Positions 16,048 to 25,807 are shown, counted from the first letter of the stretch. The stretch is 64,000 nucleotides of DNA from CALGDE01 sp964655355 (GCA_964655355.1 CAZZMD010000004.1:1-64000), one strand, 5' to 3'. The notes: generated by a model from the sequence alone, not told the origin. Numbers and translations: made by a program.

Positions 16048-17760
16048 ATGGGGTTTGGGAGCCTGGGGATGCGGATGATACGGGTCAGACTGGGGGCGAT
16101 CGCCCTGGTGATGGGGACATGGGTCAGTGGGTTTGGGAGCGGGAGTGTGATCGCCCAAGTGCCGCCCCCTGTCGATGCGCAGAACCATTGGGCGCGGGGC
16201 TGTTTAACGGCGATGAAGGATCGGGGATGGCTGGTGGGGGATGGCAGTGGCCGGGTATATCCCCAGCAAGTTATGGGACAGCGGGATTTTGCCACGTTGG
16301 TGAAGCGAGCCTGGGGCGCAAAGGCGCGATCGCTGTCGGTGTCTCAGAATGCGCCTCTTACGCGGGGGGCAGCGTTTACGATATTGGCGCGATCGCTGGG
16401 GTTATTGGACCGGGGGGATCCTCGGGCGAATGTCCTGGTGGCGCAAACCTATACTGATGCCGCAGCGATCCCGGCTGCCCAGCGATCGGGGGTGGCAGCG
16501 GTGACTCGGAAAGGGTGGGGGTTGATCTACCCCAGTTCCCGCCAGTTTCGCGCCGGCACGGTCCTCAGTCGGGGGGAAGCGGCGGCGCTGATTTGTCAGT
16601 CGTTGTCTGATCGCCTGGAAAGCCCTGCCACCAATACGCTGCAATCGTTGGTGGTGCGGGTGCCGGAGGTGCGAGGGGTCTGGCTGACCACGGTGGATAG
16701 TGACGTGCTCTACGATCGCACCGTGATGGAGGGGGCATTGGCGCAGTTGGCCCAGTTCAATTTCAACACGGTCTATCCGGTGGTGTGGCACAACGGCGAT
16801 ACGTTGTTCCCCAGCGAGACGTTTCGACGGGCGACGGGGCGGGCCATGTCCAACCACCCCCGGCTACGGGGGCGGGATTTAATGCGGGAGTTGTCGGCAG
16901 CCGGCAAAAAACATGGGCTGACGGTGATCCCCTGGTTGGAGTTTGGGATGATGGTGGCACCGGAATCGGCGATCGCCCAACAGCATCCGGATTGGCTCTC
17001 CCAACGGGCAAACGGCACTAATACCACCCATGCGGGGGCAGAACAGCGGGCATGGTTAAATCCCACCCATCCGGAGGTGCAAAAATTCCTAACGGACTTG
17101 GCGGTAGAAATCGTCCAGAAATATCCGGTGGCGGGGATCCAGTGGGATGACCATTTTGGTTGGCCGGCGGATTTTGGCTATTCCCCCACAACGATCGCGG
17201 CCTACCGAAAAGATTTTCCGGGGCAATCTCCCCCCACATCCTCCCAGGATCCCCGCTGGGCACGGTGGCAAAATTGGCGGCGCGATCGCCTCAGTCAACT
17301 CTTTGCCCGCATTTCCAAGGGGGTCAAACAAGCGCGCCCCGATGCCATTGTTTCCCTGTCACCGAATCCCTACCATTTTGCCAATCCTCACTCGTTGCAG
17401 GACTGGGCATGGTGGGTTAGATCGGGCTGGGTGGATGAAATTATTGTGCAGGTCTATCGCAATGATATGGAGCGTTTTCAACAGGAATTGGGCGATCGCA
17501 CCCTACAAACTGCCAGCGCTCAGGTCCCCGTTAGTATTGGGTTACTATCAGGATTGCGCGCCAAACCAGTACCCTCATTAACCTTGGGGCAACAGGTGCG
17601 AGAAGTGCGCGATCGCGAGCTAAATGGGATGGCGTTCTTCTTTTATGAGACCCTGTGGAACCTAACGGATGAAACGCCCGAACAACGGCAATGGGCTATC
17701 CGCCGCTGGTTCTTTAATCCTGCGCCTCGCCCGTTACTCATCCAGCGCTCAGCCCTTTGA
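16048..17760 (+). CDS. Secreted SLH-domain protein with GHL10 (DUF187) glycoside hydrolase-like domain
   Basis: About 570 residues from ATG 16048, which puts a signal peptide (RVRLGAIALVMGTWVSGFG, cleavage near VIAQ) at the N-terminus; GGTGGA precedes the ATG. Two S-layer-homology-like segments follow (NHWARGCLTAMKDRGWL and YTDAAAIPAAQRSGVAAV). The C-terminal domain is a TIM-barrel-type glycosidase-like unit with EVRGVWLTTVDSDVLYD, FNTVYPVVWHNGD, IPWLEFGMM, HPEVQKFLTDLA and GIQWDDHFGWP, whose acidic residues are candidate catalysts. It probably acts on cell-wall or sheath polysaccharide outside the cell; the substrate is unknown. Its end overlaps the convergent carotenoid oxygenase by 12 bp. 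Confidence 0.87.
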   Translation: MGFGSLGMRMIRVRLGAIALVMGTWVSGFGSGSVIAQVPPPVDAQNHWARGCLTAMKDRGWLVGDGSGRVYPQQVMGQRDFATLVKRAWGAKARSLSVSQNAPLTRGAAFTILARSLGLLDRGDPRANVLVAQTYTDAAAIPAAQRSGVAAVTRKGWGLIYPSSRQFRAGTVLSRGEAAALICQSLSDRLESPATNTLQSLVVRVPEVRGVWLTTVDSDVLYDRTVMEGALAQLAQFNFNTVYPVVWHNGDTLFPSETFRRATGRAMSNHPRLRGRDLMRELSAAGKKHGLTVIPWLEFGMMVAPESAIAQQHPDWLSQRANGTNTTHAGAEQRAWLNPTHPEVQKFLTDLAVEIVQKYPVAGIQWDDHFGWPADFGYSPTTIAAYRKDFPGQSPPTSSQDPRWARWQNWRRDRLSQLFARISKGVKQARPDAIVSLSPNPYHFANPHSLQDWAWWVRSGWVDEIIVQVYRNDMERFQQELGDRTLQTASAQVPVSIGLLSGLRAKPVPSLTLGQQVREVRDRELNGMAFFFYETLWNLTDETPEQRQWAIRRWFFNPAPRPLLIQRSAL

Positions 17761-19197
17761 ATGCCTAACACCTGAATGCCAAACACCATGGAAGCTATGG
17801 GGGATGACGCTGGAGAGTTGGAGTTTGGCGATCGCCCCAGCTTGTAAATGCTCAGGCGATCGCCCATCAAAAATCCAAACCTGACTGCAATGATTATCCC
17901 CGTCATACACAACAGTCAATAGATATTTAGGTTGGTTATTTTCATCAAAAATAACGGCCGGTTCGGAGGGGTAATAGTTAGTGCCCGTGTCGATGATGGT
18001 GAGTTGATCGGTGCTGGTTTGGTAGTGGGCGATCGCACCGAATAATTCGGACTTGAACTGCTCAGGATTGGTCAAGTCTTGATGGTGGATAGAGAGATAA
18101 ATATCCTGGGGACCATCCGTCGAAAGATTGCCGTGGGGATTGATTACGGGAAATTCACAATGGCGATTCACTAGGGTTTTATGGTCTAGCTGTTCGGGAT
18201 TTTGGGGATCAAATATGATTTCCCGCAGGGTTCCCGCAGCAGGGGTTTTGACGTCTCCGGTAGCAATTTCTTGTAAATGTTGATTGGTGGCAAAATCCTC
18301 ATAGCCCACCAAACCCACATGGACTTTGCCATCGCGATCGCACCAACCATGGCTGAAATGCCACTGGAACCAGGGTTCAACGGTGGCGCGGCTAACTAAC
18401 TCCAATGTTTCCCGATCAAACACAAGAATTCGGGTGCCCGCCTCCGGTCTCCATTCCAGGGATTCGCTAAAGCTTTTGAGGTTCAGTAGGGCGGGCAATA
18501 ATTGCAGTTGAACTGGCGGCAAACAGAAAATCAAATACGGTCCCGCCAATGCAAAATCATGGGTAAGCGACAGGCGCGGCAGCTTAAAACAATTTTGCTT
18601 GATTAGTTTGCCGGTGCGATCGCTGCGATAGAGCCATAGTTGATTGATGGGACCGGGGACCATGCCAAAGTTATAAATTTCGCCGGTGACCGGATCGATT
18701 TTTGGGTGGGCCGAATAGGAGCGATCGCTGGGCAACCCAGCAAACTCATCCGAGCGAAAATCTTCAAGGCCTACCGTCGCCAAGGTCTCCAAATCAAGCC
18801 GGTGGGGTCGCCCCCCTTCCCATAGCGCTAACAATCGGTCGGGCAAGGGCAACACCGACGTATTTGCCGCATTTTTGAGCGATCGCCCCTCCGTCAGCCG
18901 CTGCCACCAATTCCCCGCCGCAAGCATCCCGTAATTGCCATAGAGCCACCGCCCGGCAGCCTCCTCTTCCCGTCGCCCCGCCGTGTCCACATATTGATAG
19001 GTCGCCGTCGCCGCGCCGCCCCCAAACCGCACCGCCAGCACCGCTCCATCCCCGTCAAACCAGTGCCCCACCCGCACCCCGTCACGCCCCAATTGTCCAG
19101 GACCATTGCGATATAACGTCCCCGCCAAATCCTCTGGAATTTTCCCTTCAGCCACCGGCAGGGATTGCGCCGAGAAGGGCGTCGCCGGTTCCGCCAT
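17749..19197 (-). CDS. Carotenoid cleavage oxygenase (apocarotenoid oxygenase type)
   Basis: Non-heme iron(II) dioxygenase of the RPE65/CCD family, about 482 residues from ATG 19197 (MAEPATPFSAQSLP). An upstream frame to 19338 is open but lacks homology-like sequence. The four iron-binding histidines fit SAHPKIDPVTGE, LTHDFAL, QWHFSHGW and VIPHSFHGVW. The start EDLAGTLYRNGPG and HWFDGDGAVLAVRF are also characteristic. Cyanobacterial members often cleave apocarotenals to retinal-like products; the substrate here is not assignable. The start is divergent to recQ with about 180 bp between them. Confidence 0.93.
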   Translation of the reverse strand: MAEPATPFSAQSLPVAEGKIPEDLAGTLYRNGPGQLGRDGVRVGHWFDGDGAVLAVRFGGGAATATYQYVDTAGRREEEAAGRWLYGNYGMLAAGNWWQRLTEGRSLKNAANTSVLPLPDRLLALWEGGRPHRLDLETLATVGLEDFRSDEFAGLPSDRSYSAHPKIDPVTGEIYNFGMVPGPINQLWLYRSDRTGKLIKQNCFKLPRLSLTHDFALAGPYLIFCLPPVQLQLLPALLNLKSFSESLEWRPEAGTRILVFDRETLELVSRATVEPWFQWHFSHGWCDRDGKVHVGLVGYEDFATNQHLQEIATGDVKTPAAGTLREIIFDPQNPEQLDHKTLVNRHCEFPVINPHGNLSTDGPQDIYLSIHHQDLTNPEQFKSELFGAIAHYQTSTDQLTIIDTGTNYYPSEPAVIFDENNQPKYLLTVVYDGDNHCSQVWIFDGRSPEHLQAGAIAKLQLSSVIPHSFHGVWHSGVRHSKG

Positions 19198-19376
19198 AGC
19201 CCCATACCAAAGGGGGCGATCACCGGATGCAGTAGCGCGGGAGACAGAGCGGGAAACGGAAGAACGGTCCGGGGGGGATAAGGTCACAGTAATTTTTGTG
19301 CAGGAATCGATGAAACTATCGGGTGGATCGCCTACCATTTTGGCAGTTTCCCAACTTTTTCGACTGTCCCCGTCCC

Positions 19377-21209
19377 ATGCCAGACAGCCCCAGCCTCGAC
19401 CAAGCCCTCAAACAATATTTTGGCTATGACGCTTTCCGACCCGGGCAGCGAGACATTATTGAAGCAAATTTAAAACAGCGGGATCAACTGGTTGTGATCC
19501 CCACCGGCGGCGGAAAATCCCTATGTTTTCAACTGCCAGCCCTCTTGAAATCGGGCTTAACGGTAGTAGTCTCGCCGCTGATTGCACTGATGCAGGACCA
19601 GGTGATGGCGCTCGAGGATAACGGCATTCGGGCAACCTATCTGAATAGCACCCTCTCAGCAGAAGAGTCGCGATCGCGCCATAGTGCCCTATTTAACAAT
19701 CAAATTGATTTGCTTTATGTGGCTCCCGAACGGTTGATGGGGGAGTATTTTTTAGAGACGTTAGATAAGCTGAATCAGTCCATCGGCATCGCCACCTTTG
19801 CCATTGATGAAGCCCACTGTGTCTCGGAGTGGGGGCATGATTTTCGTCCGGAATATCGACAGCTAGGATCCCTGCGCGATCGCTATCCCAACGTGCCCAT
19901 GATGGCCTTAACCGCAACAGCAACTCCACGCGTCCGTGATGACATTGTCCAACAGCTTAAGCTCCGTCAGCCGCGTATTCATGTTGCCAGTTTCAATCGC
20001 GAGAATCTCTACTATGAGGTTCAAAATAAAAATCGAAGAACCTATGAAAATATTCGAGATCTCCTTCAAACCAGGACAGGATCAACCATTATTTATTGCT
20101 TTAGCCGTAAACGGGTAGAGCATCTCGCTGAACGCCTCAACGAGGATGGGATCACCGCTCTGCCCTACCATGCCGGTTTGGACAGTAAGCTGCGGGAAGA
20201 AAATCAAACCCGATTTATTCGCGACGATGTACGGATTATGGTCGCCACCGTCGCCTTTGGGATGGGCATTAACAAGCCGGATGTGCGCCTTGTTATCCAC
20301 TACGATCTACCGCGAAATATTGAGGGTTACTATCAGGAATCCGGGCGAGCAGGGCGGGATGGAGACCCAGCCAGTTGCATCCTATATTTTGGTTCAGGGG
20401 ATGTGGGCAGCATTGAATATATTATTCAGCAAAAGCAGGATGAAAATGAGCAACGCATCGCTCGACAGCAGCTACAACAGGTTTTAGATTATGCGGAGAG
20501 CACCGTTTGTCGACGGACGATTCAGTTAGGATATTTCGGCGAAAATTTCCCTGGTAATTGCAATAATTGTGATAATTGCAAAAATCCAAAACCTATTGAG
20601 GATTGGACGATTCCGGCGCAAAAATTTCTGTCTTGTGTGGCCCGGTGCCGGGAGCGATTCGGCTCGAAATATATTATTTCGGTACTGCGAGGATCAAAGG
20701 ATAAACGCATTCTTCAAAACCGCCACAATGAATTGTCTACCTATGATATTGGGCGGGATATGACCGCCGACCAATGGCAAGTCTTGGTGCGATCGCTCCT
20801 CCATCAAGGGTTGGTGAGTGAAACCACCGATGGCTATCGAATTTTGAAACTCAATGGGGCGAGCTGGCAGGTGATGCGGAAGCAGCGGACCGTCATGGTC
20901 GCCGTGCCCCCCAAGGTAGATTTAGATTTAGACGAAAAGCCCCGGCGACGGCGGGATAGCGAGCTGGCGGTGGGATCGGAGTTGTTATTTGAGGAATTGC
21001 GATCGCTCCGCAAACGCTTAGCCGATGCGGCCAATGTCCCCCCATTTGTGGTGTTCCACGATTCCCATCTGCGCAGTATGGCAAACCGCAAACCCACGAC
21101 GCTGCCGGATTTTGCGGCGATGCCGGGGGTGGGACGCAGCAAGCTCGAAAAATATGGCCCCGATTTTGTCCAGGCGATCGCCAATTTCGTAGATCAAGAA
21201 GAGGACTGA
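19377..21209 (+). CDS. recQ: ATP-dependent DNA helicase RecQ
   Basis: 3'-5' DNA helicase of recombination and fork repair, about 610 residues from ATG 19377 (MPDSPSLDQALKQYFGYDAF). Superfamily 2 motifs are VIPTGGGKSLCFQLPA (Walker A), IDEAHCVSEWGHDFRP (DEAH-type), MALTATAT, and the QESGRAGRDG arginine-finger region. A zinc-binding RQC segment follows with cysteines in the CNNCDNCKNP stretch. A C-terminal HRDC domain occupies about 530-605, including LPDFAAMPGVGRSKLEKYG. Full three-domain architecture. Confidence 0.96.
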   Translation: MPDSPSLDQALKQYFGYDAFRPGQRDIIEANLKQRDQLVVIPTGGGKSLCFQLPALLKSGLTVVVSPLIALMQDQVMALEDNGIRATYLNSTLSAEESRSRHSALFNNQIDLLYVAPERLMGEYFLETLDKLNQSIGIATFAIDEAHCVSEWGHDFRPEYRQLGSLRDRYPNVPMMALTATATPRVRDDIVQQLKLRQPRIHVASFNRENLYYEVQNKNRRTYENIRDLLQTRTGSTIIYCFSRKRVEHLAERLNEDGITALPYHAGLDSKLREENQTRFIRDDVRIMVATVAFGMGINKPDVRLVIHYDLPRNIEGYYQESGRAGRDGDPASCILYFGSGDVGSIEYIIQQKQDENEQRIARQQLQQVLDYAESTVCRRTIQLGYFGENFPGNCNNCDNCKNPKPIEDWTIPAQKFLSCVARCRERFGSKYIISVLRGSKDKRILQNRHNELSTYDIGRDMTADQWQVLVRSLLHQGLVSETTDGYRILKLNGASWQVMRKQRTVMVAVPPKVDLDLDEKPRRRRDSELAVGSELLFEELRSLRKRLADAANVPPFVVFHDSHLRSMANRKPTTLPDFAAMPGVGRSKLEKYGPDFVQAIANFVDQEED

Positions 21210-21363
21210 TCGGGACATTGGGCAACAGCAATAGCAACCTTTTGTTTAGTAATAAATTGTTGCTGTCAATGAAGAAAGGTCTGGACTATATCGAGATTCG
21301 GTTCATGCCTGAAGGCGATCGCTAAGCTAAAGATAGTTGGACCCAGAGATGAGGGTTTAGACC

Positions 21364-21729
21364 ATGAGTATTGCCTTATTACCGACCGTTGATGACAGGG
21401 TAATTTCCCTGAAGATGGAGGGATATTTATCCACCGCGGATATTGATCAAATTGTCACGGCCATCGAGCCAAAGTTAGACACGACTGACGGCAAAGTCCG
21501 CATCTTGATCGAAATCGAAAGCTGGACCGGTATGTCGCCCATTGCCTTCCTGAAAGATTTTTGGTTCAGTCTGCGCCATTGGCAACAGTTTGAGCGGGAG
21601 GCGATCGTTTCTGATCTGCAATGGCTGGGCAAGACGGCCCGGTTCTTTAGTCGTCTCGTCCCCGGCGTTGAGGTGCAGTATTTCTCCAGGGATCAGCGGG
21701 ATGCCGCGATCGCTTGGGTTATGCAATAG
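21364..21729 (+). CDS. SpoIIAA-like (STAS-related) protein
   Basis: A small cytosolic protein of 121 residues. The pattern of alternating strands and helices, with VRILIEIESWTGMSPIAFLKDF and VEVQYFSRDQRDAAIAWV, matches the SpoIIAA-like family (often DUF3478), a STAS/CRAL-TRIO-like fold. Its function is unknown. I see no partner kinase or anti-sigma factor gene beside it. A strong hairpin follows its stop. Confidence 0.75.
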   Translation: MSIALLPTVDDRVISLKMEGYLSTADIDQIVTAIEPKLDTTDGKVRILIEIESWTGMSPIAFLKDFWFSLRHWQQFEREAIVSDLQWLGKTARFFSRLVPGVEVQYFSRDQRDAAIAWVMQ

Positions 21730-21777
21730 CCCTCCAACGGGCGATCGCAATTCGCCAGTTTCAACCGAGTGGTGATG

Positions 21778-21824
21778 AAGCTGTCATCTTTTCCGACATT
21801 CAAGACAGGGAAAGGTGACAGCTT
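21778..21824. terminator. Hairpin terminator between convergent genes
   Basis: AAGCTGTCA (21778-21786) pairs with TGACAGCTT (21816-21824). The inner parts CTTTTCC and GGGAAAG can extend the stem. A T/C-rich tract follows on the plus strand. It sits between the SpoIIAA-like gene and the HD phosphohydrolase, so it may serve both directions. Confidence 0.7.
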
Positions 21825-21876
21825 TCTGTACCTCTATTTTCTATCCCTTTATTCTTTATTCCTTTATGGCTGCCCT

Positions 21877-22761
21877 CTATGGCCGCATCGAAGCCCATTG
21901 ACGGGCTTGGCTAGGCAGAATCGGCAATACCTGGTTATGTTCAACCCGGAACACATTGGCGTACAGGTTCGCGGCAATCTGTTTACCCGTCTGGGTCAAT
22001 TCAAGGTGGGCTAAAGCTGGCTCGACGTAGCGGTGAACCACATTCCAGTAGAACCCAGGATATTTCTGGCGCAGCTCCTCGGGGCTACCATAGCCCAGAG
22101 CACCGTTCGTCCCAATTTCCTCAAACTCATAATAAAGGGCTGGGATTTTCTGTAAGTATCGGGGATCGGACAGTTGCCCAATTAAATCCGCGGCCCGTAC
22201 CAATCCCGGATAGTCAGTCGTATCCTCGTGATCGCTATCATCCGGCACCGGAAAACGGGTTAATTCAATATTGGCCTTAACGCTGGTCACATCGATCAGC
22301 ACATGCCCTTTGAACCGGTCGTCAATAAACTGCTTGCCCCGATCCACATGATAGGGAGCCATGCTGGCGTCGGTGGTGCCGGGTCTCAACTGCACCGTTT
22401 CATCGCCGATCCCCGTGGCATAAATACGCTTTTGGGGATCGTCCAGGCGGCAAATCCCCCGCACAAAGCCAATGTCGTGGCACAGCAGGGAGAGGTGGTA
22501 TAGCAACCAATCTTCGCAGGTGACGCCCCCCTCGCGGATGTGCTTCCCCTTTAGAATTTCTTGCCCCACCAGGGTGACGTAGGTGGTGTGCTCGGCATTG
22601 TGATAAAGGGCATTGCTGTTGGCGATGTTTTCGAGGGCCATGCTCGCAACCCAACCCAGAATCTCAGCGTAGTCGGGTTTCATACCACCATAGGTTTGGT
22701 GGTAGCCCTCTGAGAGTTCATGGACCAGTTCTTTGACCAGAGTACGGGTGGGGTTCAACAT
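21877..22761 (-). CDS. HD-domain metal-dependent phosphohydrolase (Npun_R2479-like)
   Basis: A protein of 294 residues with an HD-type metal site: YHNAEHTTYVTLVG (first His ligands) followed by YHLSLLCHDIGFVRG (HD pair). The N-terminal PTRTLVKELVHELSEGYHQTYGG and the later HVDRGKQFIDDRF are typical of a cyanobacteria-specific HD metalloprotein group annotated Npun_R2479 family. The substrate is unknown; HD proteins usually cleave cyclic or nucleotide phosphoesters. It stands alone. Confidence 0.83.
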   Translation of the reverse strand: MLNPTRTLVKELVHELSEGYHQTYGGMKPDYAEILGWVASMALENIANSNALYHNAEHTTYVTLVGQEILKGKHIREGGVTCEDWLLYHLSLLCHDIGFVRGICRLDDPQKRIYATGIGDETVQLRPGTTDASMAPYHVDRGKQFIDDRFKGHVLIDVTSVKANIELTRFPVPDDSDHEDTTDYPGLVRAADLIGQLSDPRYLQKIPALYYEFEEIGTNGALGYGSPEELRQKYPGFYWNVVHRYVEPALAHLELTQTGKQIAANLYANVFRVEHNQVLPILPSQARQWASMRP

Positions 22762-22976
22762 GAATCAAGCATTTGGCCAACTCTTTCCATGGTAACTACC
22801 CCTGCTGGCATCTAGCCACTGCTTGCTTAAAAACTTGAAATTCATAAGAACTTCATACAAGGGGATCAACACGGGGAGTCCAGCAATAATCAATACAATG
22901 CTGCAAGTATTTATACGTTGCGACTTTGGGGCGATCAGGGAGAGTAGATGTGGAAAATGGGGGCAGGCGGGATGGG

Positions 22977-24230
22977 CTAGGACGCAGCCAGTAGCGATCG
23001 CCGTAGTAAATCTAACGCGGAGCAGGCGCTGGCATTGCGGATCCAATCCCGCGATCGCGTGTTCCCCATCTGGAGATGGTGAAACGTTGCCCCGTCCGGT
23101 CCTGCGATCCCGATAAATACCAGCCCGATGGGCTTATGTTCGGTCCCACCGCCGGGGCCGGCAATGCCCGTAATGCCGATCCCCCAGGTGCTGTCCAGGC
23201 GATCGCGTACGCCCACCGCCATCTGTTGGGCCACCTCCCCATGGACTGCGCCCTTTTGAGCAATCACCTCAGGGTCAACCCCAAGACAATTAATTTTGAC
23301 GGCGTTGGCATAGCTAATGATCCCCCCCAAAAAATAGTCCGAGCTGCCGGGCACGGCGGTCAACAACTGCCCCGCGCCGCCCCCGGTGCAGGATTCCGCG
23401 ACCGCCACTGTGTCGCCCCGCTCCCGCAGTAGGGTTCCCACCACGATCGCCAAGGTTTCATCGTCCGCCCCGAAACAGTTCGCCCCCCCCAACGCCCGGA
23501 GCTGAGTTTCCACCGGTTCAATCAGGGCGATCGCCGCCGCTTCAGTATCCGCCCGCGCCGCGATACGTAACTTAACCTCCCCGTGGTTGGCATAGGGGGC
23601 AACCGTCGGATTTTCCATATCCAAAAAGTCCGCCGCCTGCTCCGCCAGGGTGGATTCAGCAATGCCCCAGAATTTCAGGGTGCGGGTCTGGATCGTAGCC
23701 TCACTCCAACCGTGCGATCGCAGGTAGGGCACTGCCGTTTGCTCCCACATCGCGTTCATTTCCGTCGGCACCCCCGGGAAGGTCATAATCAGCACGTCCT
23801 CTCGCGGTGCCCAAATCATGCCCGGTGCCGTCCCCACGGGGTTAGGCAAAATATCAGCCCCCGCCGGTTGCAGCGCCTGTTTCCGATTGCTCGGGGCCAT
23901 TTCTCGACCCCGCAGGGCAAATTTTTGGGCAATATCCTCCAGCACTTCAGGGTGCTCCACCAGGGGCGCACCAAAATAGGTGGCGATCGCCTCCGTGGTC
24001 AAATCATCAGGGGTCGGTCCCAATCCGCCGGTGAAAATTAAGAGTTGCGATCGACTGCAAGCAGTTTCAATGGCCTGGTGAATTCGCTGGGGATTATCCC
24101 CCACCACCGTTTGGTAATAGTGGGGAATGCCCAAGTCTGCAAACTGTCGCGCTAAATACTGGGAATTGCGATTTAAAATATCTCCCAATAACAATTCAGT
24201 TCCCACACAAATCACTTCCGCCGCGCCCAT
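22977..24230 (-). CDS. cinA: CinA-family protein (nicotinamide-nucleotide amidase)
   Basis: 417 residues with two domains. The N-terminal MoCF-like domain (AEVICVGTELLLGDILNRNS, FTGGLGPTPDDLTTEAIA) carries ADP-ribose pyrophosphatase activity in characterised members. The C-terminal PncC-type amidase domain (VAVAESCTGGGAGQLLTAVP, about 255-410) deamidates nicotinamide mononucleotide. Role is NAD recycling; the competence-induced name comes from Gram-positives. It is not linked to recA here. Confidence 0.95.
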   Translation of the reverse strand: MGAAEVICVGTELLLGDILNRNSQYLARQFADLGIPHYYQTVVGDNPQRIHQAIETACSRSQLLIFTGGLGPTPDDLTTEAIATYFGAPLVEHPEVLEDIAQKFALRGREMAPSNRKQALQPAGADILPNPVGTAPGMIWAPREDVLIMTFPGVPTEMNAMWEQTAVPYLRSHGWSEATIQTRTLKFWGIAESTLAEQAADFLDMENPTVAPYANHGEVKLRIAARADTEAAAIALIEPVETQLRALGGANCFGADDETLAIVVGTLLRERGDTVAVAESCTGGGAGQLLTAVPGSSDYFLGGIISYANAVKINCLGVDPEVIAQKGAVHGEVAQQMAVGVRDRLDSTWGIGITGIAGPGGGTEHKPIGLVFIGIAGPDGATFHHLQMGNTRSRDWIRNASACSALDLLRRSLLAAS

Positions 24231-24249
24231 TTTTATCTCCTAATTTCTA

Positions 24250-24287
24250 AGGCTAAATTACTGAGGCTAAATTACTAAGGCTAATAC
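24250..24287. repeat. 14-bp tandem repeat upstream of cinA
   Basis: AGGCTAAATTACTG at 24250-24263 is followed by AGGCTAAATTACTA at 24264-24277 and a partial third copy AGGCTAATAC at 24278-24287. It lies about 20 bp upstream of the cinA start, in its leader or promoter. A little further, CCATTTCAGG is repeated near 24378-24405. Confidence 0.85.
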
Positions 24288-24410
24288 GCTACTGAATTGC
24301 GCTTCAAGCTAAATTAAATCTTCCCCCTTCCACCGATCCTAGGGGTTCCCATAGGGGCAGCCTACCGAGTTTCAGGGCACCCATTTCAGGGGATCCATTT
24401 CAGGAATAAT

Positions 24411-24965
24411 CTATGCCACTTTACCGCCCCGGCGCAGACGTACTCCCTTCGCGAGCATGACGTACACATTGGACAAGGGACCTAGCAAAGAAACAGCCAA
24501 GAAGTAGACCCAACTCAGCACAAATTTCTTTGATCGCAGCATATTGAGATATAGAATATCCCGCCCCAACTTACCGGGTGAGAACCAAAAATCTACCGGG
24601 TTTGATCGGAACAGCGATGGCATTTTGGGGTCATTTTTAAACTGTCCCAAAACATCGTGAACCAGACTAGCGTGATACGTAATCGGCTTGTCAGTTTTAA
24701 CATCCCGAACGCCATCGGGGGTTCCCAGCCAAAACAGGTCCAAAATATTGATTTTTGGGGAATTTCCATCCCAGCTATAGCCCGCCAGAATAATTAGCTC
24801 TCCCCCTGGGGTGATGCGGGCCAGGACCTGGGGGCAGTGGCGGCCATCATCCACAAAATCGATGGTGCTCTGGACTTCCTGTCTTAGGCGGGACAAAGAT
24901 GCCGGATCTAAATAATATTTCAACGGGCAATGGTAATTTTCCTCAAGGGTAAACAGCCATCTCAC
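24411..24965 (-). CDS. DUF1353-like protein with C-terminal hydrophobic segment
   Basis: About 185 residues from GTG 24965, chosen because AGGGGG lies 8 bases upstream (24974-24979) and the frame before it looks like spacer; a TTG at 25031 is the far alternative. The core IILAGYSWDGNSPK, TPDGVRD and ASLVHDVLGQF resembles DUF1353, a small fold seen in phage and bacterial genomes that may bind metal through the conserved His/Asp. The C-terminal part has a hydrophobic segment (FVLSWVYFLAVSLLGPLS) followed by basic residues. Function unknown. The gene looks more AT-rich than its surroundings, and no other phage genes are near. Confidence 0.6.
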   Translation of the reverse strand: MRWLFTLEENYHCPLKYYLDPASLSRLRQEVQSTIDFVDDGRHCPQVLARITPGGELIILAGYSWDGNSPKINILDLFWLGTPDGVRDVKTDKPITYHASLVHDVLGQFKNDPKMPSLFRSNPVDFWFSPGKLGRDILYLNMLRSKKFVLSWVYFLAVSLLGPLSNVYVMLAKGVRLRRGGKVA

Positions 24966-25184
24966 AGTGCACACCCCCTGTATTGCAAATGCCCATGGTG
25001 CTGGGCCGACCCAATCATACAGCGGTGCCAATCATGCAGCGGTAATTGAATCCTGAACGATCGCGATCGCCCTGTAATAAATAAGAAGCTAACTCCCTTA
25101 GGGGCAGCAGTACCATGGGCGTCCCCACCACTGCCCCCTTCAGACTCTTAAGATGGAGATGGGCGTGTCTCACATCAGACCTTT

Positions 25185-25230
25185 ATTTTTCCCGTTTTGT
25201 TGCGGGTATTTTTCCCGCTGTGCTGCGGGT
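25185..25230. repeat. Duplicated hairpin unit before pentapeptide gene
   Basis: Two direct copies of a ~23-bp unit beginning TATTTTTCCCG and ending GCGGG. Each copy folds: CCCG-N8-CGGG at 25191-25206 and CCCGC-TGTGCT-GCGGG at 25214-25229. They lie 26 bp before the ATG at 25256. The T-run precedes each stem, so read on the minus strand each is a stem followed by an A-run; they are not standard terminators. Confidence 0.7.
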
Positions 25231-25255
25231 CACTACTCTTTAAAGGACGTTTGCT

Positions 25256-25807
25256 ATGAATCGCGATGAATTGCTACAGCGCTACGCTAGGGGGGAACGG
25301 CAGTTTTCGGGAATTGAGTTACCTCAGGTTGATTTAAGTAATACCAATTTGACCGGAATTGACCTGAGGAACGCCAATCTGATTTTGTCGAATCTCAACG
25401 GCGCATGTCTGGCGAATGCGAATTTAAGTGGCGCAAATTTGATCGGCATCGATGCGATCGCCACAGAATTCCAGCAGGCCAATTTAACCTGGGCCAAGCT
25501 GATCGGCTCCACCCTGATAGAAGCTCACTTCGACCACGCCAGTATGGTGGAGGCCGTGCTCTCCGGGGCCAATTTGGAGCGAGGCAAACTCCGCCAATGC
25601 TGCCTAATCGGCGCAGATCTGGTGGGCTGCAATCTGATGGACGCCGACATCAGCTACAGCAATCTAATGAATGCGAATCTGTCCGGCGCGGATCTGCGAC
25701 GGGCTCAGATAGTAGACACCAATGTACAAGGGGCCCTGCGAAAGAACGCCAAAATGTCCAACGAACAGATCGTTCAGTTTGTCGGACAACAACCCCTAGG
25801 GGCCTAG
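25256..25807 (+). CDS. Pentapeptide-repeat protein
   Basis: 183 residues almost wholly made of A(D/N)LxX pentapeptides, for example VDLSNTNLTGIDLRNANL, ANLSGANLIG and CNLMDADISYSNLMNANL, predicted to form a right-handed quadrilateral beta-helix. Function of most cyanobacterial members is unknown; a few act as DNA mimics or scaffold proteins. No signal peptide or membrane segment is seen. Start ATG 25256 follows AAAGGA with suitable spacing. Confidence 0.88.
   Translation: MNRDELLQRYARGERQFSGIELPQVDLSNTNLTGIDLRNANLILSNLNGACLANANLSGANLIGIDAIATEFQQANLTWAKLIGSTLIEAHFDHASMVEAVLSGANLERGKLRQCCLIGADLVGCNLMDADISYSNLMNANLSGADLRRAQIVDTNVQGALRKNAKMSNEQIVQFVGQQPLGA

Noticed and set aside
24411..24965. 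Prophage remnant marked by the DUF1353-like gene
   Set aside because: DUF1353 occurs in phages but no integrase, terminase, capsid or attachment repeats are near.
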